Shown here: positions 47,001-59,000 of the stretch, one piece after another | Numbering within the stretch: the first letter of the stretch is position 1 | How the letters are laid out: each line of letters starts with the position of its first letter | NCBI GenBank assembly: GCA_030674185.1 | Contig: CM060305.1 | Location: 171,394,834 to 171,458,833, forward strand | Reading direction: 5' to 3' | Source: Monoplex corrugatus | Taxonomy: Eukaryota; Mollusca; Gastropoda; Littorinimorpha; Ranellidae | DNA length: 64,000 nucleotides | Translations under genes and position numbers: made by a program | The notes under the pieces: generated by a model | Told to the model about the DNA's origin: nothing | The model's database searches: none | The model's input: the letters and a program-made list of their open reading frames with translations, nothing else

Positions 47001-50000
47001 TGAAAATCCTGAAAGGTGGGGGTCCAGGCGGGGTCAAGGGGCAGAGCCCCTTGTCGGGGGTCAGGGGGCAAATGAAGCTGAAGCATTTTTACATTTTTGT
47101 TATTAAAATCAGACCATTTTGAGGTACTTTCAGCAAGTTTTTATAAGTGAATATATAATATAATAATAATAAGATATAATTTATTATAAGGCAATCTTGC
47201 AAATCAAATCTAAGCGCTGAATAAGATAATGTTTTGTCCAGAGTAACTTATGCTGTCTTCCCCCCCCCCCCCCCCCCCCCCAAAAAAAGAGAAAAATGAA
47301 AAGAAAATTTGTGAATCATAAAGAATAATAAAAAAAATCACTAAACCAGCACAATGCACCGGGCAACGCCAGCAGCTGTGGTTTTGCGGCACCAAGTCAG
47401 AAATGTGTCGCCCTTGCCCATTACACCATCACTGTCCGGACCTCTTTCGTCCAGCCATCGCCAAGACCATTTGTTGGGGACCGAAGCATCGATCAGCGAC
47501 GTGTCTTCATTCATTATAGCCACAAACGGCATCGTGCTCAAAGAAGAGAATGAAGTTCAGCTGATTCAGACTAGATCTAGGTCGACGGGATCGTTGCGAC
47601 GTGAAGACGAATGAACACACGCTGTAGGCTATCGTGAAAGTGGCGCAAATCGAAAGACAAAGAGTTGCAACAACTTGGACGGCGCATGCGCGAGTTGTTC
47701 AAGAACGCAGCTTAACCGAAAACTACCCCAAAAAGGAAAATCGACCGCGACGCACGCCGATGTCCGGATTTCCGGACAAACGGCCAATACGAAATCCGGA
47801 TTCCGGACTTTCCGGACGTGTGGTTTCACGCATGTATGTAGTAATTACTACATATTTGTAATATTTTTTGGAAATTCCTGTAAAAAACTCAAAACCATTC
47901 GCAATAGAAACAAACAAAAAAAAAACAAAGGAAAAAATAGTAGATATGATCCTCCTGATGAAATCTAAAAGTATTCACACTTTGGCTGACCTCCTACAAA
48001 CAGATCACTTACAGCTGACAAGCTACAAAGAGCCACAGTGTGCTAGTGCACCCAGTGGCTTGACCCAGTCAAGTCATCCACTGCCGCATGCCCCCCACCC
48101 CAATCCATCACCCTAGTCTTCCCCTTGCCACTTCTAATACTACTCACTGACAGCGTTGGCTTATTCTACAATATGGTCCTGTCTGTCTCAACGGTGTGAA
48201 GTGTTGGCTAGCTGCCAGTATTGCCTGAGGCCACAAACCCTTTGAGTCATGTGCTCGGAAAATCAATACTTTCATTAGGTATTCCAAAGTGATTTTCAAA
48301 TTTGAACTTACCTGTATAAAAATCAGCTGGGAAAATAGAGATTTTCATTCTGAACACATACATACTTTATTTTTTAATGTGGGATAAAAAATAAATTTTT
48401 TATGATTTTTTCCTTTCTTTTTGGACTTAGAAAAATTTCACACATTTTTTTAGGCCACATTCAGACATGCCTTGAACACACATATAAAATCACACAAGTC
48501 CAGAAAATCATTTCTGAGAAGGTTTTTACTTGTTAAGTTGATGTGCAAAAAACATATGGACAGAAATGCATATCAATAAAAATACAGACCTATGAAAATG
48601 ACAAAAAATAGCAAAATTGGACGCCGCCGTTACAAACAGCTGGGCAAGGGACCCATTTTCATTAATTTCAAACTCCATTATCTTTAAGAAATACAATACA
48701 GTGACACTGAAATGAATCATATATGATAAACATATTAAGGAATTTAACCCTAATTTTTTCCAGCTTCATCTGAAAGCTGGTTGAAAAGATATCAGATGTC
48801 AAAAATGCGAAATATGCCGATTTGTCACAGTGAAAAAAATGGCGAATTTTACACATATTTGGTGCACCATAACTTTTTTCACTTTAAAGTTACAAAAATG
48901 GTTTTGATATCAAATTGCTCAGCATGACAAACTCTTTCAATGTAAAACCACCCCAGACATCTGTATGTTTAATCAAACCATATTTGGGTAAGGATAAAAT
49001 ACCTATTTTGAAAAAAATGTGTATTTTAACTTTTTGCAAGACTCCGTAACTTCTGTCACATTCATCCTACTGCAAAGTACCATATACCAAAATGATCAGT
49101 TTTTTATGATCTGTCAGTATAACAAACAAGACATTAGGTTTCAATCTTTCTGTAAACAAAAATCAGATGACAAAATTATAACAAATGTCAGCTGATAATA
49201 GTAACAAATAATGCGTTTTGTTTACATATCGAATCAAACAAGACATGTACATCAACAACATTCATTCAAAGAAGTCATCTTCATAGTTTTTTACATGCCA
49301 ATTTGTTTGTTTTTTTATCATTAAACAACAATTAAAACATGTCTTGACCTTTAACTGTTCCTTAACTGTGTGTAGAACATTATCAAAAGCTTCCACATCA
49401 TTGTCTTGACCTTTCACTGTTGCTTAATCACAGTAGATAACTGTCCTGGCCTTCAACTTAAACTGGAAGCACAAAAGATAGAAATCATCTCTTTTTACAA
49501 AAAACATGTAATGAAATGTAAAAAAATACTTGTCAGTGTCTATGATCAGTGATTCCCCTTCACAAGTGACAGGAAATTAAAACATGTTAAGATGCAGTTC
49601 ATCATCATTGCTGTCAAAGTTGTCCAAAAGACTAGGTCTCCGCCCTCTGCCAGTCTTAAGAAATCGCTCCTTCATCCTCATGAAGAGATCATCTGTGAGA
49701 AAAATAGTGTAGAGGGAAAGTATTAGTACATCTATCTGTTCTATCCTGTAGCGTAATGTGAAAATCCCATTTGTAGGGACAAACAGGCCTATACATACAG
49801 AGCAAGAGGCAAATACTGACCAAAACAAAAACAAATCCAAAAAACAAGAACATAAAACATGCAGGAACACAAGGACTTTTGTACCCCTGCTCAATTAACT
49901 TCCCTGCCTGTCAAAGAGAGAAAGGATCAAGAGAGAGAGAGATTGGTGTGGAGCTGTAAGAAGCCTACCAGTATTATTGTCAGCTTTGAAAATAAAATTA

Positions 50001-53000
50001 TAATACCTTACCCTAACTCACAAAGCAGTGGGCAAAGTAAAATGTTCCATACATTTAGGCCTACTCAAATCAGCACAACAAAATTTATCTCATAAACACT
50101 ATAGGCCTAGTTAGGAAGGTTCATAGTGTCCAACCCATTAACCTGGTAGGCCTACTTTATTTTGTTTAAATATTATTTTTGATGACAATAATAGTAATGA
50201 TAATAAATAGTAATGAATGATAGTAAACTAATAATGAAATAATGATAATAATAATAATGATAAATAATAATGAATAATGATAGTAAAATAATAACAACAA
50301 AAATATGATAACAATATTAATAATAATAATAAACTTTTAAAGCTGTTGAACTAGATCTAGGTGATAATAATATTGGGCCTAAAAATAATAGGATTGATAA
50401 ACATGCAAATTTGTTTCAATGGTACCATTCAGGAAGTTTACACAAAGGCAGAAAAGAAAAAGGTGTAACATTGTGAAATTATTGAACGACACTGAACCAG
50501 ATCGAGTGAAGTCAAGGGAGGGCACTTCGGCCGATTCGACTATCGATCGATCAAAGCGTTGGTCACGTGACCACAATAAATCGCTAATCTCTCATTAACA
50601 TCATTATAAATAAATATAATAAAGGCATGGATTATTAAAAAAATCTTTTGTAAACATTTTCCTTTAATCATATGCCTGATCTCACTCTCTGTAAAATTAC
50701 CGCACCCCAAACCGTCACCTACCCCTACCTTCTAACATATTCATGATACTGTGGGTGCTGCAGCTGTGCGCTTTCCAAACAATTATATTCTAAAATCAGG
50801 AAACAAAATGTCGAAAAGTAATAGTAAACAAACTGCAAGATATTTCACTTACCCTCTAGATAAGTTGGATCGCTTGATTCGTCGTGGCTGGAGCGGTCGA
50901 CGTAAACTTCGACGTCCATGTGCTCCGCCCGAACGATCTTCGCGCGTGTCCGCCATTGCGCGTCAGACGCTAAGGGAAAGCGAAAATATGTTGCTTTTTC
51001 TCAGTCCTCGCGGAAGACAGCCAGTGGTTGAATCCATATGCAACTAGCAGAAATTGAAAGTTGAAACCTTGACCTTTTGCACAGTGGAAAATATGGAGAG
51101 ATTGGTTTTGAGTAAGGTTGCGAAATCATCGACGGAAGTTTTTAACGCACGAAACGACCGACTAAATGCAAACCTATCAGTTCACTTTTTACATCGGATG
51201 AAAGCAAGTTTAGTCGTCTTTTTGACTGTGTAAATGGTTTGTTGATATCTGACCCAGCTGATCTCCGCGAGGCGAGTTTTCAAGGTAGGTGTCAAAACCG
51301 CGTTCCGATTTCGTCGTTCCAGTTGCAGCAAAATCGCAATTTAGTACCCATCATCAAAAGCATATTTCAAACGGTAAATGTTACACTTATTGATTTATTT
51401 TGACTTTAAACAAAGCTTAAAGGATCACAGATCAACATGATCTATGTTTTTTATTTCTGACACTGCATTTTGTTGAGAACGAGCAAGTTGAAAACCAGTG
51501 AAAAATCGCACTTTGCCGTACTTTTCGCCGCCCGCGAAGAGCACTTTGGAATACCTACTTTCATGTTGGGTCTGTTAAGTGCCGTGAACGTAAAATTTAT
51601 GGACCTAACGAAGCCTTCTGTTGTACCTACAAACGTAAAATTTACAGAAGTAATTTGACACATGTTTCAGCCTAATGTAAATGGGAGAAAAGCACTGACT
51701 GATGTTGTCAGTCTCAGAGAGGGTTCATAAAATCTTGTCAGTCTCAGAGGGTTCATAAAAGTGACTGGCTTCCCTTACATGACTTTTTGACCTATGCAAC
51801 CCTCACCAGATTGGTTTTATTTTTCTGAAAAGAGAACTGGTTTTCAGCAAAATGCTGACACGAGGACTGTCTTGCAATGCCGCATGTTTTCAGCCTTTGA
51901 AAGCATGTGAGTTGAGTCAAGAACTTATAAATGATTGTGGACTGATTCAGAAGACAATTCTGACACAAGAAGAAGGTTGAAAACAGCAAGTTACTCGCTG
52001 TTTATATGATATGTACACCGGACAGACCCAACACCAAAAGTATTGATGTTATGAGCATGTGACACAAAGAGTTTGTGGCCCCAGGCAATACTGGCAGCTA
52101 GCCAACAATTTCACCAAGTCAACGAGAAGAATACCGCAACACTTTAAGGGAGTAGTATTAGGGGAGGACTAGGATGATGGAGTGGGGTGGGGGTGGGGGG
52201 GGCTTGGCAGCAGCGGACGACTTGACCAGGTCAAGTCACTTAGTGGACTAGTAAGCTGCAGCTCTTTGTAGCTCGTCAGCTGTCAGTGATCTGTCAGTAG
52301 GAGGTCAGCCAAAGTCTAAATACTTTTAGATTTCGTCAGGAGGGTTATATCTACTATTTTTTCTTTTGTTTGGTTTCTATCGTGAGCAGTTATGAGTTTT
52401 TTTATGGGAATTTCCACAAAATATTACAAATATGTAGTAATTTCAATTACTACATGAATCATCTGAAAATACATTTAGTCATGCCTAATGCACCATTCTG
52501 TGTAATTTCATGCATAGATTCCCACTAATATGGAAGCAACAGTTGTTCTATTGTATATGGTAGTGATGCAACGTTTTTCCCCGGCACATGGAAAACACCG
52601 GATGTCAAAAAACATCGGCACTCAAGGGGTTAAGGACTAGGCCCCACTGGATATGTCTTATAGCTAATCTTTGCTATTCTACACACACAGCTTATAAACA
52701 CAATTAAGTGAAATGCGTGAAGACTAAAGAAAAGAGTAATCTCAAATCACAGCCAAAAACTCTCAACTCTGCTTCTCTCGACTCTGCACTAACGTTTTAT
52801 CGTCATGGATACCAGCAACGATGTATGTGTTCCAGAGGGGATTGAACTGACTACGGCGGTTGTACATCACCCGGGTCAGCCAAGAGTGCAGGCCTGGAGC
52901 AGTGTAGCTGAACCCGTCATCAAGGCATTCTTCTTCTATCCTGCACACACAGGAAAAAATTCACACAATTCTGTGAATGAATGATGCAATCCTGAAAGCT

Positions 53001-56000
53001 GATATAGAATTTGGTACAACTCTATGACTGTTTCTATCCTGTAGGCACAGGTAAAAATCAACATGGCTTTGTGCATAATTCTATCCTGTAGGCACACATA
53101 AAAATCAACATGGCTCTGTGCATAATTCTATCCTGTAGGCACAGGTAAAAATAACATGGCTTTGTGCATAATTCTATCCTGTAGGCACACGTAAAAATCA
53201 ACATGGCTTTGTGCATAATTCTATCCTGTAGGCACAGGTAAAAATCAACATGGCTTTGTGCATAATTCTATCCTGTAGGCACAGGTAAAAATCAACATGG
53301 CTTTGTGCATAATTCTATCCTGTGAGTACAGGTACAAATCAACATGACTGTACATAATTCTATCCTGCGAGTACAGGTACAAATCAACATGACTTTGTGC
53401 ATAATTTTATCCTGCGAGTACAGGTACAAATCAACATGGCTTTGTGCATAATTCTATCCAGCAAGTACAGCTACATACTGACCCAACTCTATGAGCGATT
53501 CTATCCTTATACGCACAGGTAGAAGTTGACAGAATTCTTGGAATGTATAGCGTGGCCTTAGTCATTAAATCACCTGTCTAGGACATGAAAAACCTGGCTT
53601 TCAATCACAGACTGGTAAGGAGCTTTTTATTATTTTTATTTTTTTAGATGTTAATGGGTGACATAAATACATGCATATAGAAACTAGATCTCACAGCAAC
53701 AAAGGAATTGTCCCTGTAGCAAAATCCATTATCATAGGTAAGCAGAAATACATGCATACAGAAACTAGATCTTACAGCAACAAACTACAAAGGAGTTGTC
53801 CCTGGCAACATTCTGCAGCAAAATCCATTATCATAAGCAAGCAGAAACACACGCATACAGAAACTAGATCTCACAGCAACAAACCACAAAGGAGTTGTCC
53901 CCGCCGCCTGGCAACATGTTGTAGCAAAATCCATTATCATAAGCAAGCATAAATACATGCATAAAAGAAGAAAAGAAAGGGTGGTACTGCAATGCAGTGA
54001 TGACACTACACTGTCCTGAGGATAGCAAAACTAATTTCGCATTGTAAATCGATTTTTGTGGTGTTGTTGTTGTGGGGGGGGGGGAGGGGGGGGGGGGGGG
54101 GGCCACAACATACACACAATACATATTCAGACAGACAGGCAGACAGACAGGCAGATAGACAGACAGACAAATAGATAGACTGACAATTTTAACAAAGAGT
54201 GTAAGCAGCACTTCCACTTTTAACATCATGTTTGCAGACTGAAACTGAACTCATCATTAGTATGGGATCAGCCAAGGTTGACGGCAATAAAATGTCTCTT
54301 TGAATTAAGCACCCTATTTTCAGAAATAAGACTGTTCTAGAAACTAGAAAATGAATGGAACTGAAGATCGTGTGGAACACAGATGAAAGGGGAAGGAACA
54401 GCCCATACAATATGCGGATGAAAGAATAAATATTATTAGTATCACTATCAATGGGACTTTAACTCACAACATCAGAGTCAGTAGTCCAAGGCATGACCAA
54501 AATGGCTGGCTAAAAGTGGAAGTGCTGATTACTCTTTGTTAAAAGTGGATGTGCTGTTTACAGTCTTTGTTGAAAAGGGAAGTGTTGTTTACACTCTTTG
54601 TTAACAGTGGAAGTGCTGCTTACACTCTTTGTTAAAATTGGAAGTGTTGTTTACACTCTTTGTTAAAAGTGGAAGTCTTGTTTACAGTCTTTGTTAAAAG
54701 TAAAAGTCTTGTTTACAGTCTTTGTTAAAATTGGAAGTACTGCTTACACTCTTTGTTCAAAGTGGAAGTGTTGTAACTTACACTCTTTGTTCAAAGTGGA
54801 AGTCTTGTTTACAGTCTTTGTTAAACGTGGAAGTGCTGCTTACACTCTTTGTTCAAAGTGGAAGTGTTGTTTACACCCTTTGTTCAAATTGGAAGTGGTT
54901 TACACTCTTTGTTAAAAGTGGAAGTCTAATTTGCAGTCTTTGTTAAAAGTGGAAGTGCTGCTTACGCCCTTTGTTAAAAGTGGAAGTGCTGTTTACAGTC
55001 TGTTAAAAGTGAAGTGTTGTGTTGTTGACACCCTTTGTTCAAATTGGAAGTGTTTACACTCTTTGTTCAAAATGGAAGTGCTGTTTACATTCTTTGTTAA
55101 AAGTGGAAGTGCTGCTTACACTCATGGTTAAAAGTGGAAGTGCTGCTTAATTCTTTGTTAAAAGTAGAAGTGTTGTTTACACTCTTTGTTAAAAGTGATG
55201 CTTACACTCTTTGTTGGATGATGGAGGACAGGAACTGATAGTCAGAGTAGTCTCCGCTGGACCCCAGGATGGTCTGGTCATTGATACGCAGCAGACGTGG
55301 ACAGTTGCGGTAACGAGCCAGTGACCCATATGACCCCAACATGTCCGCTGCCAGCACCACTCCATCCTTGAACTTGACCCCCAGTACTGAAGTTGTGGTC
55401 ACCGATGGAAATCTGTAACAAGATACACACCAAACAAGTTATATGTGACTGATAATAGTAGTAGTAAATAAAATAATAATAATGATAATAATATTATTAA
55501 TAATATTAATAATAATGATAATAACAACAATAACAATGATAATAATAAACATAATCATTCTATAAAATAATAAACATGATAACAACAACAAAATCAATGA
55601 CAACAATAATAATAACAATAACACTCTATGAGATGCAGTACTGTCCAGGGACTTTCCTATTTTTCAAAACTTCACTGAAAAGCTCAGCCCATCTAGCTTC
55701 CTGTTCTGCTTCTGATCACGGGAGTTATCCTGGAAGACTTCTTCCTTGCTTGTCTGAGGTCAGTGTGTTGGTGGTTCTATGATACTTGGCACAGATCATT
55801 TTACAGATCATGTACACTTTCCCTTGTTTTCATGTTGCATTCCTGCCTGTTGGGTAAACATTGGGAATTTTTTCAAATCCCCCAGGTCAACATATGTACT
55901 GATCTGCCAGTCTCTCAATCCCCTCATGATGAAATTTACGATACATAACACATGCAGAAGGCTACAGTTAGATGGAACAATCGGAAATGTGAATTCTTCA

Positions 56001-59000
56001 ACATCCACAGGGGAGTCAGACACAGTTGTGTCCTCTAACCATACCTCTTTAACACAGATCTACATGGAACAAGTCATGAGAGATGCTGACAAAGAAGGCA
56101 TGGGCATAAAGATGGGAGGAAAAAATCTTACAAACCTTCCTTATGCCGATGATACAGCGCTGTTAGCAGACAACATTATACCAGCACAAAAAGAATTCTA
56201 TACTGGATAGATGTGGCAGGCAAAAAGGCTGGTCTAAATTTGAACGCCAAGAAAACAAAAGTGCTACACATCAAAAGCAAAGAAACTGAAAACAATCATG
56301 ACATCACAATTAACAAATATCCTTTAGAAAATGTTAATGATTTCAAATATCTCGGCTCTGTAAAAACTGATGATGGAACCTGCTCCAACGACATCAAAAT
56401 GAGAATTGGAATGGCAAAGCAAGAAATGGTTCAACTCAACTACATCTGGAAATACAGAGGCATACCAAATGGCCTGAAAGTCAGACTTCTAAGATGTCTG
56501 ATCTGGCCAGACACGATTTATGGATACAAAGCCTTGACTCTGACAAAAACTAAAGCAGATTTAAGGCAGCAGAGATGTGGTTTTATTGGAGACTATTACA
56601 TGATACATCTCAAATGGAGAGACAGAAGAACTAATGAAAGTGTCCTAGAAGAACTCAATACCACCAGAAAACTACAAGCAGACATCAACAAGAGAAGACT
56701 AAACTACACTGGCCGTGTCTCACGCAACAAGAACACGGACCTCATGGCAACCATTTTTCAAGGAAAAACAATGACAAAAAAGGAAGAAAGGCAGACCTCC
56801 AATCTCATACACTGAGAACAAAACAACATCAGTGGCCTAAATATTCCAGAAATTGTCCACAAAAGTCGAGACAGAGCAGCCTGGATGGATGGAGATGGTG
56901 GTGTCTAGATGCGCAGCAGCCAACACCGAACCTGGTGATGCAAACAGGTGAGACACATGCCCAAGATCAAATATGCATGTTTAAGATCCTGACAGCCATG
57001 TTAGTAGTTGACTTTTGGAAACATGAAAATACCCAGCATGCAAGCAACAGCAAGTTTGAAAAAGTTTCATTATCACCAGTAAGATCTGTTTCACTTTCAC
57101 AGTTTCAGTCTCTCTGACTTGGCTTCCAATAAAATGAACTTCTTACGTCTCCTGTTTTCAATGGCTTGCCAAGGGTCTCTTGTAACATTATATATATATA
57201 TATATATATACTCTTTTCTCTTTTTTTGCTTTGTTACCAGGAAGGCTCCAATGGTCTGCAAGTATGCCATTTTGATTTGCTTCCATTTAGTGTTGGCCCA
57301 TTTGCCTTGGTGTTGGCCCATTTGGTGTTGGCCCATTTGGTGTTGGCCCCATTTAAAACTGGCAACTACATCTCCTAAGGCAGTGGCTATATATAATTCA
57401 TATATAGTTTCTTTTTTTCATTTTTTTTTCATTAATATCCAAAATACTCAAAGATCTTCAGGTGCCCAAGTGCCTACATTCAAAAATGAAGATTGCACCT
57501 ATGCCTGACTTTCATGTTCAAGGTGGTTGAAGGGCTGCGTATGAGCTACATGGACAAAATTTTGAAAACGTCAACACCACTAAGTACCTTGGTGTCAACA
57601 TCCAGGACAACATGCAGTGGGAATCTCACACTGACTCCATCACAAAGAAAGCCAGCAAGACCCTAGGCTTCATCCGGCACAACCTCAAGATCGGCAACAA
57701 GAAGACAAAGGAAACTGCGTACAAAGCCCTTGTTCGCCCACTTCTTGAGTATGCAGCCACCGTCTGGGATCCCTACACTGCAAACGAGATTGAGGCCCTT
57801 GAGAAGATCCAACGAAGAGCAGCAAGATGGGTCTCCAATCGCCACCGCCAAACATCATGCGTGGACACCATCCTTGACTCCCTCAACTGGCCTTCCCTGC
57901 AACATCGTAGTAAGAAAGCCCGCTTGGAGATGTTTTATAAGTTCCATCACAGTCTCATCTCCATTAGCTCCATGTACCTGCTCAAACCACCTGACAGCAG
58001 GCTGAGCTCTAGGACAAACAACAACCTGAGCTACGACATTCCTACCTGCACAACACAGTACAGGCAGATGACGTTCTTCCCGAGGACCATACCAGAATGG
58101 AACAAGTTGCCTCAGGAGGTTGTGACAGCCGAGTCACTGGACTGCTTTAAGTCCAGACTGGCCTCCCATCTCTAGAACCTGTAACAACCTCCCCCCCTTG
58201 CCCTCCTGACCACTAATCCCTAAAACCTCCTCCCCCCTGCCATCCCTCCCAGTCATTTTTCCACCCCTGTCCCCTCCCCCTGTTACTTTCTCACCATCAC
58301 CCCCACCACCCCTCACACCTCCATTGGACCTAGCCAAGTAGCGGTGATGAAGGCTGAGGCACTGCTGGTAGGGGCTTGACCCCGGGTACCTTCAAGGAAA
58401 CCAGACTGGCTCAGTTGGAGTTGCGAAAATGTTCCAAATCCTCACAACAGCGCAATCTTTGGCAATCTCCCCAAACTACGACAAAACCATCAGCAGAATG
58501 ATGTTGGCCGTGCGAAGGAGGAATAGGAAGAGGGCTGGAGACTGCTATTCCTGCTCACTCTTCCTTCATACCAGCAGTCAAGAACAAAAAGAGAGTAGGC
58601 CTACAACCAATGACATAAAAAACTGCCAACTGCTCAACAGAAAACTTTATTATCAAACTGTTATTAGTTAACAGCAACATAGATTTTAGATCATGATAGT
58701 ATTAATCATACTGAACAAAACAAAACTTCGTTTTTCATAAACAGACAATAGACCGGAGCCATCTAAAAAAAGCAGTCACATCATCATCAACTGACTACTT
58801 CTGCATATGGACCAGTACACTGGCTTACTCAAGTTACTGATATGACATACAGTATTATATTTTCTCTGTCACATTTATGCCTCTTGTCAATTCTGAGACA
58901 TACAATGATACATATCAAGATCAAGAAGGAAACTTCATCTTGGTCTGGCTGAGTGTAGTGTTCAATATCTGTCAGAGGTTGCAACCTGCTCAGTTATGGC

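Larger units (their letters stand above)
46978..47828. mobile_element. Insertion in the left arm of the piggyBac-like element
   Basis: This segment is absent from the right arm. It holds 'GGGGTCAAGGGGCAGAGCCC', an antisense L2-like 3' end (47155-47222), a poly-C tract (47260-47280), a BED-like reading frame (47523-47341, minus) and GC-rich sequence with 'TCCGGA' repeats (47755-47818). Confidence 0.55.
46801..52629. mobile_element. piggyBac-like element with long inverted arms
   Basis: It is flanked on both sides by TTAA (46797-46800, 52630-52633). The termini are inverted copies of 'CCCCTTGAGTGCCG'. The inverted similarity extends about 580 bp: 46801-46977 and 47829-48250 on the left match, reversed, 52055-52629 on the right, roughly 85-90% identical in the outer 180 bp. 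The left arm carries an 850-bp secondary insertion. TTAA targets and this terminus fit piggyBac-type elements, but no transposase catalytic domain is visible. A two-exon 60-codon frame lies inside. The element occupies most of PSMB4 intron 3. Confidence 0.72.

Noticed and set aside
50853..50956. Upstream ATG at 50956 (MADTRED...) as the start of the two-exon gene
   Set aside because: Its frame reaches the donor in the wrong phase and would hit a stop at once in exon 2; the ATG at 50919 fits.
57119..57508. 129-codon plus-strand frame in PSMB4 intron 1
   Set aside because: It is built from a TA microsatellite and a 16-bp tandem repeat ([12 protein letters not shown]); no domain.
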